This document shows, piece by piece, positions 48,632-56,591 of a stretch of DNA of 64,000 nt. Positions within the stretch are counted from its first letter, which is position 1. Every line of letters starts with the position of its first letter. The position numbers and the translations under genes were made by a program. The notes under the pieces are model-generated. The model was not told where the DNA came from. It saw only the letters and a list, made by a program, of their open reading frames with translations, and searched no databases. The stretch spans positions 186,001 through 250,000 of the forward strand of contig NZ_CP012069.2 of the NCBI RefSeq assembly GCF_001189515.2. Direction: 5' to 3'. Source of the stretch: Olsenella sp. oral taxon 807. GTDB taxonomy: Bacteria; Actinomycetota; Coriobacteriia; Coriobacteriales; Atopobiaceae.

Positions 48632-49587
48632 CAGCGCTCGCCTCCCTTCGCGGTATCGTCAGGCAGGGCGCTCGCGGCGTTGTCCCTCTTGTAAGAGCGC
48701 CTGAGCTGGTGGCGCTCAAGCACCACGGGCGTGGCCAACGCCAGCGCGACGATGGCGGCCGAGAGCAGCTTCATGTCGTTGGCGTCAAGGCCCATCTGCA
48801 AGACGACGGCGCGGACGATAAAGTAGACCACCGATCCCACGACGACCGAGACGAGGCGGCTGCCAAAGGCCGTGAGCTTGCCAGGGGTAAGCCTGCCGAG
48901 TACCTCCCCGATAACGATGGCGGCGAGGCCAATGACGATGGCGCCCGTGCCCATGCCGATATCGGCGTACTTCTGGCTCTGGCAGATGAGGGCGCCCGAC
49001 ATGCCGACGAGGCCATTGGAGAGCGCCAGCGCGATCACCTTGGTCACGCGAACGTCTATGCCCAAGGCACGGCACATGTCCTCGTTATTGCCCGTCGCAC
49101 GCAGCGCGCTTCCGATCTCGGTACCAAAGAACCAGTACATGGCGACGATGATCACGAGTGCGAGAACGATGCCGATGGCGAGCGTCGCGATGGTCTGCGT
49201 GAGGTTGAGAAGCGAGGCGACGCGCGTGAAGATGGTGTCCGCGTTCAGAAGCGGTGTGTTCGACTTGCCCATGATACGCAAGTTGACGGACCAGAGCGAT
49301 ATCTGGGTGAGGATTCCCGCAAGGATGGCGGGGATGTCAAACAGCACATGGAGCAGTCCCGTCACGAGCCCCGCGACGATCCCCGCAAGGGTTCCGAGCA
49401 GGATGGCGACGATGGGGTCAAGACCTAAGCCAACAGAGGCCACAGCCGCGACGCTACCACCCAAGGCGAAGCTGCCGTCGACGGTCAGATCTGCGATATC
49501 GAGCATCCTGAAGGTGACGAAGACCCCAAGTACCATGATGCCCCAGAGAATTCCCTGGGAGGCGGCTCCCAAGAGGGCAAGCTGCAT
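48631..49587 (-). CDS. ABC transporter permease (TrpY-like, BPD_transp_2)
   Basis: The 318-residue permease has about eight membrane helices and the LivH-like elements DLTVDGSFALGGS and AGLVTGLLH. The ATG at 49587 follows GGAGGAAT; an upstream start in the same frame lacks such a site. It lies 127 bases after the lipoprotein gene, across a terminator-like hairpin, and overlaps the ATPase gene by one base. Confidence 0.85.
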   Translation of the reverse strand: MQLALLGAASQGILWGIMVLGVFVTFRMLDIADLTVDGSFALGGSVAAVASVGLGLDPIVAILLGTLAGIVAGLVTGLLHVLFDIPAILAGILTQISLWSVNLRIMGKSNTPLLNADTIFTRVASLLNLTQTIATLAIGIVLALVIIVAMYWFFGTEIGSALRATGNNEDMCRALGIDVRVTKVIALALSNGLVGMSGALICQSQKYADIGMGTGAIVIGLAAIVIGEVLGRLTPGKLTAFGSRLVSVVVGSVVYFIVRAVVLQMGLDANDMKLLSAAIVALALATPVVLERHQLRRSYKRDNAASALPDDTAKGGER

Positions 49588-49674
49588 GAGATTCCTCCAA
49601 TGGACGGCAGACTCTACGAACGTGCGGTAGGCGGTGTGCGGCGTGTGCCAAAACGCCCCCGGCACACGCTACAC

Positions 49675-49705
49675 AAAAGGCCCCCTGCACGTCAAGGCAC
49701 GGGGC
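49675..49705 (-). terminator. Attenuator-like hairpin between binding protein and permease
   Basis: Read on the minus strand, GCCCCGTGC pairs with GCAGGGGGC (one mismatch) around an 8-base loop and is followed by CTTTTG. This would let the binding protein be made in excess over the membrane components. Confidence 0.5.
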
Positions 49706-49714
49706 TCAGGGTGA

Positions 49715-50707
49715 TTAGCTGTTGAGGACCGAGAGGTCGATACCAAGCTTTTTTGCCGTCTCCTCGTTGGTCTTGAGCGTGCACTTGCTGGCGTCAAGAT
49801 GCTCGATAGCCATGTCAGCGGGCTTGGACTCACCTTTCAGGATCTTTACGGCCATCTGACCCGCTAGCTTGCCGAGCTCCTCGTAGTTTATGCCATAGGT
49901 GGCCAGGCCCCCGTTGTCGACCATGCCCTCCTCGCCACAGATGGTGGGAAGCTTGTTATCGTTGGCGATCATGGTGACGGTGGTCATGCCTGCAGCGATG
50001 GTGTTGTCAGTGGGAGTGTAGACGACATCCACCTTGCCGACCATGGACTCGACGACCTGCTGGATCTCGTTTGAGCTCGAGACGGAGTAGCGGACGAGCT
50101 TCAAGCCGTGGTTGGCGGCCGCCTGATCGGCAAGCTTGACCTGTACGTCCGAGTTGGACTCGGCGGTGCAATAGAGCACGCCCACGGTCTTGGCCTGGGG
50201 AAGGAGCTTTACGAGCAGGTCGAACTGGTCCGCGACGGGGGTGAGGTCAGAGGAGCCGGTGACGTTCTTGCCGGGCTTGTCGTTGCTCTGGACAAGGCCA
50301 GCCGACGCGAAGTCGGTGATGGCGGTGCCGACGATGGGGATCTCGTCGGTGGCGCCGGCGACGGCCTGGGCGGCGGGTGTCGCGATCGCGAGGATGAGGT
50401 CATTACCATCGTTCACGAGCTTGTGGGCGATCGTCTGACAGGCAGACTGATCGTTCTGGGCGTTTTGCTGATCGATGTTGTAGGTGATGCCGGCTTCGTC
50501 GAGCGCATCGACAAAGCCCTTGTTGGAGGCGTCGAGCGCGGGGTGCTCGGTGAGCTGCAGCACGCCTATCTTGCGGGAGCCTCCCCCCTGCCCCTGTGAG
50601 CCGGAGCCGCCGCCGGTGCAGGCGGAAAGGCCTGCGGGGACGATGCTGAGGGCCGACAGGCCACCCAAAAGCTTGAGGATGGCGCGGCGAGTGAGCGTAG
50701 CGTTCAT
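49715..50707 (-). CDS. ABC transporter substrate-binding lipoprotein (TrpX-like)
   Basis: The 330-residue protein starts at the ATG that follows GGAGT by about 8 bases. The leader TRRAILKLLGGLSALSIVPA ends in LSACT, a lipobox, and its paired arginines are also Tat-like. The mature part fits the ABC_sub_bind family: IGVLQLTEHPALD, LILAIATPAAQAV, PIVGTAITDFASAGLV, VDVVYTPTDNTIAAG and GLATYGINYEELG. Family members bind aromatic amino acids; this is an inference here. Two ACCATATAGTT boxes lie upstream. Confidence 0.86.
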   Translation of the reverse strand: MNATLTRRAILKLLGGLSALSIVPAGLSACTGGGSGSQGQGGGSRKIGVLQLTEHPALDASNKGFVDALDEAGITYNIDQQNAQNDQSACQTIAHKLVNDGNDLILAIATPAAQAVAGATDEIPIVGTAITDFASAGLVQSNDKPGKNVTGSSDLTPVADQFDLLVKLLPQAKTVGVLYCTAESNSDVQVKLADQAAANHGLKLVRYSVSSSNEIQQVVESMVGKVDVVYTPTDNTIAAGMTTVTMIANDNKLPTICGEEGMVDNGGLATYGINYEELGKLAGQMAVKILKGESKPADMAIEHLDASKCTLKTNEETAKKLGIDLSVLNS

Positions 50708-50761
50708 GGCGTGGACTCCTTGTACTATACGAGGCTGCAAGACGAATTTCCTGATTGTAGT

Positions 50762-50785
50762 ACCATATAGTTCCACCATATAGTT
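50762..50785 (-). promoter_or_regulatory. Tandem AACTATATGGT boxes upstream of the TrpX-like gene
   Basis: The 11-base box AACTATATGGT (minus strand) occurs twice with a 13-base period at 50775-50785 and 50762-50772. A TACAAT-like -10 (minus strand) follows immediately. This arrangement is what an operator for a local regulator would look like; no T-box or riboswitch fold was seen. Confidence 0.5.
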
Positions 50786-51047
50786 TCGCCGGCTTGTGAG
50801 GGGGGAGGGCCTCCAACTGCTTACAGAATTGTAACTACGGTTCAGGATGATGCCCGTCTAACGTGTGCCGGTCAGGACAGATGCGGGACCGCAGGGCAAG
50901 AGGGGCTCCCGCCATATTTGCGGCAGCTTGTCAAAGCAGAGGTCGTGCCGGTAGGGGACCTGTCGCGAAATACGACCGTCGGCACACAAATGTGCTACCG
51001 GCTACCGGTTATCTCAAGAGGGGAGGTTTGTTACGAGTAGATTGCGC

Positions 51048-51053
51048 TATACT
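51048..51053 (+). promoter_or_regulatory. -10 box of the nifJ promoter in the divergent 471-base gap
   Basis: TATACT at 51048-51053 is the best -10 upstream of nifJ, with a poor -35 (TTGTTA at 51028 is too close). The gap 50708-51178 also holds a GTGCCG/CGGCAC dyad near 50946-50992 and the TrpX boxes. No Rex-type dyad or gene was found. Confidence 0.4.
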
Positions 51054-51178
51054 TACCATGTAGGGAGTGCGTCGAGGACGTGCTGGCCGTAGGGGGAATG
51101 GACCTGCACTGGATTGCCCATCAAGTGGTTCCATCAGATCGGCTGGCGGACTGCGCCACGTTTCAAAGGAGAGGAAAA

Positions 51179-54100
51179 ATGAAGAGAAAATTCAAGTCGA
51201 TGGATGGCAACGAGGCCGCCGCGTGGGTCTCGTATGCCTACACCGAGGTAGCGGGAATCTACCCGATCACGCCATCAAGCCCGATGGCCGATCACGTGGA
51301 TCAGTGGGCGGCGCATGGGCTCAAGAACATCTTCGGCACGCCCGTCAAGGTCGTCGAGATGCAGTCTGAGGGTGGTGCCTCCGGGACCGTCCATGGCTCG
51401 TTGGGCTCTGGTGCCCTCACGTCGACCTACACGGCCTCGCAGGGGCTGCTGCTCATGATTCCCAACATGTACAAGATAGCCGCCGAGGGTCTTCCCGGTG
51501 TCTTCCACGTGTCCGCGCGTACGGTGGCGACCCAGGCCCTCAACATCTTTGGCGATCACTCCGACGTCATGGCCTGCCGCCAGACCGGCTTCGCCATGTT
51601 GGCGGAGGGCAACGTCCAAGAGGTCATGGATCTCTCGCCTGTCGCACACCTCTCGGCCATCAGCGGTGGCGTGCCCTTCATCAACTTCTTCGACGGCTTT
51701 CGGACTTCCCACGAGATCCAGAAGGTTGCCGTCTGGGACTTCGACGATCTCGGCGACATGTGCGACATGGACGCTGTGCAGGCGTTCCGTGACCACGCAC
51801 TCAACCCCGAGCACCCCCACGCCCGTGGCTCACACGAGAATGGCGACATCTTCTTCCAGCACCGCGAGGCCTGTAACTCGATGTACGATAAGCTTCCCGC
51901 CATCGTCGAGAGCTACATGGACAAGATCAACGCCAAGTTGGGCAGTAGCTACCACCTGTTCGACTACTATGGGGCTAAGGATGCCGATCGCGTCGTCATC
52001 TGCATGGGTTCCTTCTGCGATACGCTTGAGGAGGCCATCGACTACCTGAACGCCCATGGCGAGAAGGTCGGCTTGGTGAAGGTCCGCCTGTACCGTCCCT
52101 TCTCCGTTGAGCATTTCGTGAAGGCACTTCCCCAGACGGTCAAGAAGATCGCCGTCCTCGACCGCACCAAGGAGCCCGGCTCCATCGGCGAGCCGCTGTA
52201 CCAGGATGTCGTGAACGCCCTCTTTGAGGTCGGACGCCCGGACATCAAGGTCGTCGGCGGTCGCTACGGTCTCGGTTCCAAGGACACCACGCCCGCTGAT
52301 GCCTTCGCAGTCTATACCGAGCTCAAGAAGGACAATCCCAAGCGCGAGTTCACCATCGGCATCGTGGACGACGTCACGAACCTCTCGCTTCCGCGCGACG
52401 AGAACGCTCCCAACACCTCCGCCCCCGGCACTATCGAGTGCAAGTTCTGGGGCCTTGGTGGCGACGGCACCGTGGGTGCGAACAAGAACTCCATCAAGAT
52501 CATCGGCGACCACACCGACAAGTATGTGCAGGCGTACTTCCAGTACGACTCAAAGAAGACCGGTGGCGTCACGGTCAGTCACCTGCGCTTTGGTGACTCG
52601 CCCATCCGCTCCCCCTACTACGTCACGCGGGCGGATTTCGTGGCCTGCCACAATCCGTCCTACATAACCAAGGGCTTCAAGATGGTGCGCGACGTCAAGC
52701 CCGGTGGCTCCTTCCTCGTGAACTGCCAGTGGAGTGACGAGGAGTTCGCTAACCACTTCCCTGCGGTCGCTAAGCGCTATGTTGCCCAGAACAACATCAA
52801 CGTCTACCTTATCGATGCCATTGACCTCGCCGAGAAGGTCGGCATGGGCAAGCGCACGAACACCGTGCTTCAGTCCGCGTTCTTCGCCCTGGCCAAGGTG
52901 CTTCCCGCCGAGGAGGCCCTCTCGTACATGAAGAAGGCGGCCGAGAAGTCCTACGCCAAGAAGGGTCAGGCCGTCGTCGAGTCCAACTGGAAGGCCATCG
53001 ACGCGGGTGCCACCGCCTTCCACAAGCTCGAGATTCCTGCCGACTGGGCCAACGCCACCGATGACACCAAGCCTGTCGTGCTCGAGGGTCGTGAGGCGCT
53101 TGTTAAGCAGGTCAGGGAGCTGCTTGGTCCCATCAATCTGATGGATGGCGACAGCCTGCCGGTCTCGGCCTTCAAGAACAACCCCGATGGCCAGTGGGAG
53201 CTTGGTGCCTCTGCCTACGAGAAGCGTGGTACCGCCGTCATCGTCCCGCATTGGGACGAGACCAAGTGCATCCAGTGCAACCAGTGCAGCTATGTGTGCC
53301 CGCACGCCACGATTCGCCCGATTGCAATGGACGCCAAGGAGGCTGCTGCCGCCCCTGAGAACATGCGCATGGTGGATCTCAAGCTTCCCAAGAACAGCGG
53401 ATACAAGTTTACCATCGCCGTGTCTCCGCTCGATTGCATGGGCTGCACCAACTGCGCTTACATCTGCCCCGTTGACGCTTTGACCATGGTACCGCAGGCC
53501 GAGGAGGCCGATCAGGCCGAGGTCTGGGACTACGCCGTCAACAAGGTCGGAGAGAAGAAGGAGCTGCAGTCCGATAAGACGGTCAAGGGCTCGCAGTTCT
53601 ATAAGCCGCTGCTCGAGTTCTCGGGCTCCTGCGCCGGTTGCGCCGAGACGAGCTATGCGCGCCTCGTGACTCAGCTCTTTGGCAACCGCATGTACATCTC
53701 CAACGCTACCGGCTGCTCCTCCATCTGGGGTAACCCCGCTGTGACCGCGCCGTACACCTGCAACGCAGAGGGCCACGGTCCTGCGTGGAACAACTCCCTG
53801 TTCGAGGACAACGCCGAGCATGGTTATGGCCTTGCCGTTGGCTATGAGGCCGTTCAAAACAAGCTTGTTGCCGAGACCGAGGCGCTCATGGCCTCCGATG
53901 GCGTAAGCGAGGACTTCAAGGCGGCTGCGCAAGCCTGGATAGACTCCAGGGGCAAGGCGGGCGACTCCGAGGTTACCGCTGAGGCGTACTCTCGCCAGCT
54001 TGAGCAGCTTGGAACGCCCGAGGCCAAGAGGATCCTGGCTGACAAGCCTTACATGAGCAAGAAGTCCTTCTGGATCTTTGGAGGCGACGGCTGGGCCTAC

Positions 54101-54757
54101 GACATCGGTTTCGGTGGCCTGGATCACGTCCTCGCCTCTGGCGATGACGTCAACGTCTTCGTCTTTGACACCGAGGTCTACTCCAATACGGGAGGCCAGG
54201 CATCCAAGGCCTCTCGTCTGGGACAGGTCGCGCAGTTTGCCGCCGCAGGCAAGAAGGTCAAGCAGAAGTCCCTGGGCGAGATCGCGATGTCCTACGGTTA
54301 CGTGTACGTGGCGCAGGTTGCCATGGGTGCCAACCCCATGCAGACGCTTAAGGCCATCGCCGAGGCAGAGGCCTATCCCGGACCGTCGCTGATCATCGGC
54401 TACAGCCCCTGCGAGATGCACTCCATTAAGAAGGGCGGCATGCAGCACTGCCAGCTCGAGATGAAGCGGGCCGTCGACTGCGGCTACTGGAACCTCTACC
54501 GCTTTAACCCTGCTGCGCCCAAGGGCAAGAGGTTCATACTTGACTCGAAGGCGCCAAAGGGCGGCTACCAGGAGTTCCTGATGAACGAGGCTCGCTACGC
54601 CAGTCTGAAGAGCGCCTTCCCCGATCGTGCGGATGTGCTCTTTGCCGAGAACGAGCAGGCTGCTATGGAGCGCTACGAGCATCTTCTCAAGCTCAAGGAG
54701 CTTTACTCCGAGGCAGCGCCGCTCGGCAGCAAGGTGGGTACTGCTCCTGCAGCATAG
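51179..54757 (+). CDS. nifJ: Pyruvate:ferredoxin (flavodoxin) oxidoreductase
   Basis: PFOR oxidatively decarboxylates pyruvate to acetyl-CoA and reduces ferredoxin, a core step of anaerobic energy metabolism. The ATG follows AAAGGAGAGG. The 1192-residue single-chain enzyme has the N-terminal pyruvate domain (YTEVAGIYPITPSSPMADH), two 4Fe-4S motifs (CIQCNQCSYVCP and CMGCTNCAYICP, about 700-765), the third-cluster region SGSCAGCAET, and the thiamine diphosphate motif GDGWAYDIGFGGLDH with NTGGQASKAS. It appears monocistronic and ends at a strong terminator. Confidence 0.97.
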   Translation: MKRKFKSMDGNEAAAWVSYAYTEVAGIYPITPSSPMADHVDQWAAHGLKNIFGTPVKVVEMQSEGGASGTVHGSLGSGALTSTYTASQGLLLMIPNMYKIAAEGLPGVFHVSARTVATQALNIFGDHSDVMACRQTGFAMLAEGNVQEVMDLSPVAHLSAISGGVPFINFFDGFRTSHEIQKVAVWDFDDLGDMCDMDAVQAFRDHALNPEHPHARGSHENGDIFFQHREACNSMYDKLPAIVESYMDKINAKLGSSYHLFDYYGAKDADRVVICMGSFCDTLEEAIDYLNAHGEKVGLVKVRLYRPFSVEHFVKALPQTVKKIAVLDRTKEPGSIGEPLYQDVVNALFEVGRPDIKVVGGRYGLGSKDTTPADAFAVYTELKKDNPKREFTIGIVDDVTNLSLPRDENAPNTSAPGTIECKFWGLGGDGTVGANKNSIKIIGDHTDKYVQAYFQYDSKKTGGVTVSHLRFGDSPIRSPYYVTRADFVACHNPSYITKGFKMVRDVKPGGSFLVNCQWSDEEFANHFPAVAKRYVAQNNINVYLIDAIDLAEKVGMGKRTNTVLQSAFFALAKVLPAEEALSYMKKAAEKSYAKKGQAVVESNWKAIDAGATAFHKLEIPADWANATDDTKPVVLEGREALVKQVRELLGPINLMDGDSLPVSAFKNNPDGQWELGASAYEKRGTAVIVPHWDETKCIQCNQCSYVCPHATIRPIAMDAKEAAAAPENMRMVDLKLPKNSGYKFTIAVSPLDCMGCTNCAYICPVDALTMVPQAEEADQAEVWDYAVNKVGEKKELQSDKTVKGSQFYKPLLEFSGSCAGCAETSYARLVTQLFGNRMYISNATGCSSIWGNPAVTAPYTCNAEGHGPAWNNSLFEDNAEHGYGLAVGYEAVQNKLVAETEALMASDGVSEDFKAAAQAWIDSRGKAGDSEVTAEAYSRQLEQLGTPEAKRILADKPYMSKKSFWIFGGDGWAYDIGFGGLDHVLASGDDVNVFVFDTEVYSNTGGQASKASRLGQVAQFAAAGKKVKQKSLGEIAMSYGYVYVAQVAMGANPMQTLKAIAEAEAYPGPSLIIGYSPCEMHSIKKGGMQHCQLEMKRAVDCGYWNLYRFNPAAPKGKRFILDSKAPKGGYQEFLMNEARYASLKSAFPDRADVLFAENEQAAMERYEHLLKLKELYSEAAPLGSKVGTAPAA

Positions 54758-54851
54758 GGGTAGTACTAGTGCTGTCCGGTAGCGTCAGGCGCAGCGGCGC
54801 CTAACGGGCACATGGTAACGATGCCTGACGGGTGCTTGTGTGGTCCAAGGG

Positions 54852-54890
54852 AGGCAGGTCTCGCAGAACGCGGGGCCTGCCTTTGTCGTT
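54852..54890 (+). terminator. Rho-independent terminator after nifJ
   Basis: AGGCAGG (54852-54858) pairs with CCTGCCT (54876-54882), with an inner CGC/GCG stem, followed by TTGTCGTT. A second weaker dyad GTCAGGC/GCCTGAC lies just before it (54784-54829). Confidence 0.65.
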
Positions 54891-54960
54891 ATCCTGAAGC
54901 TGAGAGCCTCCCCGGGAGCCTTCCTGAGAACCTCTCCGGGAGCCTCCAAGATTGAGGTCG

Positions 54961-55382
54961 CACTGCCACTCGGTACGCTCGACACCGAGTGGCAGTGTGG
55001 GATGCGCCGCCCGGTACGTTCACCGCCGAGTGGCAGTGGGGTCTACACTGCCACTCGCACTTGAACGTACCATCCCGTACGTTCACCACCGAGTGGCAGT
55101 GTGGGATGCGCCGCCCGGTACGTTCACCGCCGAGTGGCAGTGTGAGACGCACTGCCACTCGGCCCTGATCGTACCGGACGCACTGCCACTCGCCCTTGGG
55201 CGTACTAATACGGTACGCTCGACACCGAGTGGCAGTGGGGTCTACACTGCCACTCGCACTTGAACGTACCATCCCGTACGTTCACCACCGAGTGGCAGTG
55301 AACAGCGCGTTGCCCGGTACGCTCGATGCCGAGTGGCAGTGTGGGATGCGCCGCCCGGTACGTTCACCGCCGAGTGGCAGTG
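54961..55382. repeat. CACTGCCACTCG palindrome array B, locus 3
   Basis: About twelve units alternate in orientation. The first pair (54961-54973 and 54985-54997) is a perfect 13-base-pair hairpin with an 11-base loop. Later units combine CGAGTGGCAGTG with GTACGTTCACC. A roughly 100-base stretch is repeated within the locus (near 55030-55130 and 55225-55390). A 24-base near-repeat (CCGGGAGCCT) precedes the array at 54908-54946. The rest of 54758-55441 holds only the nifJ terminator. Confidence 0.9.
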
Positions 55383-55441
55383 AGGACGCGCCTCCCGCCT
55401 CGCGCCTCTTGCGTCGATCCGCCGAAGTTACTGTCGGCGCT

Positions 55442-56419
55442 CTAGGCCCGTACGAGGTTCGTGGGTTCGCGTCCCTCTATGAGTAGCTCTATCACGGCGT
55501 CGAGCCCAAGGCGGATAAGTGCGCTGTTGGCCTCGCGCGAGACGTAGGCCGCGTGTGGGGTGACCAGGCAGTGTGGGTGACCCGTCAGGCGGGTATCTGG
55601 CTCTCTCTCGTTTGCGAGCACGTCGAGAGCCGCCGCGCGTATCGCGCCTGCGTCTAAGGCGTCTATCAGCGCAGCTTCGTCCACCACGGGGCCGCGCGAG
55701 GTGTTGACGAGAAACGCGGTCGGCTTCATGAGCGCGAGCTCGTCCGCGCCGATGAGGCCTCGCGTCTCGGGAAGGAGCGGGCAGTGCAGGCTCACCACAT
55801 CGGAGGCTCCAAGTAGCTCGGCGAGGGTCGCGGCCTTCTTGCAGCCTACTGCGGCCAGCTCATCTGCACTCTTGGTAGGAGCCCAGACGAGAACGCGCAT
55901 GCCCAGAGCGCGTGCGAGCGGCACCACCCTCCTCGCGATGTTACCAAAGAACACGAGCCCCATGATCTGGCCCTGTGGGCGACGCATCTCGTAGCCAAGG
56001 TGGGGGTTCCACGTGCCCGCCAGTACAGTACGGTTGGAGAAGGTCGTCTGGCGCATGAGGTCAAGGGTTAGGGCCATCGTGTGAAGGGCGACATCCTCGG
56101 CGCAGTAGCCCGGGCAGTTGCTCACGAGCACGCCTCGCTTTGCGAGGCCTTTGACGTCCACGTGGTTGAGCCCTATGGAGAGGCTCGCGACAAGCCTCGT
56201 ACCGGCGTTTGCGATGATATCAACTTCGTCCTTGAGCACAGGCATGAGCTCACCTAAGATAGCCTCATAGCCCACGATTTCATCTGCCCGTGGGCTGGTC
56301 AGGGGCTCGTGTGCGATACCGGTGAGCAAGAGCGTATCCAAGAGACCCCTCTGCGCGAGGTAGTCTCTCGCGATCTCTGTCGAGCCGTCAATCGTGTAGA
56401 GCAAGACCCTGTGTGCCAT
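55442..56419 (-). CDS. D-isomer-specific 2-hydroxyacid dehydrogenase family protein
   Basis: The 325-residue protein has the substrate-binding fold with SLSIGLNHVDVKGLAKRGV and NCPGYCAEDVA, then the NAD domain. The nucleotide loop reads GLVFFGNIARRV instead of the usual GXGXXG, so the second glycine is replaced by Phe. FLVNTSRGPVVDEAALIDAL and TPHAAYVS (catalytic His region) are intact. Substrates in this family include glycerate, lactate, hydroxyisocaproate and phosphoglycerate. GGAGG precedes the ATG. Confidence 0.85.
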   Translation of the reverse strand: MAHRVLLYTIDGSTEIARDYLAQRGLLDTLLLTGIAHEPLTSPRADEIVGYEAILGELMPVLKDEVDIIANAGTRLVASLSIGLNHVDVKGLAKRGVLVSNCPGYCAEDVALHTMALTLDLMRQTTFSNRTVLAGTWNPHLGYEMRRPQGQIMGLVFFGNIARRVVPLARALGMRVLVWAPTKSADELAAVGCKKAATLAELLGASDVVSLHCPLLPETRGLIGADELALMKPTAFLVNTSRGPVVDEAALIDALDAGAIRAAALDVLANEREPDTRLTGHPHCLVTPHAAYVSREANSALIRLGLDAVIELLIEGREPTNLVRA

Positions 56420-56591
56420 GCCCCGCCTCCTCTCGTCTGCCCCTGCGCCCCCATGATACGCCGCTTGGGCGCTGCACGGAGCCTCGCTGAGCGGAGCTTC
56501 TAATCATCGTGCGGAGTTGCGTCCCTCCATCGACCACCGTTATGTCTACGGTCTACACTCGACAGGACAGATCGAGTACGCAAGGAGTCGC

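Noticed and set aside
50708-51178. Rex, T-box or other known riboswitch site between the TrpX-like gene and nifJ
   Set aside because: No TTGTGA-type dyad, no T-box specifier/antiterminator consensus and no other fold that I recognise; only short dyads and the AACTATATGGT boxes.
52550-54682. Long open frame of about 710 codons on the minus strand opposite nifJ
   Set aside because: It is antisense to a fully recognisable PFOR gene, has no ribosome binding site or known domain, and its composition is that expected from the opposite strand of biased GC-rich codons.
54900-55486. Open frames in both directions over array B locus 3
   Set aside because: The peptides repeat VAVWDAPPGT-like strings produced by the DNA repeat and lack start signals.
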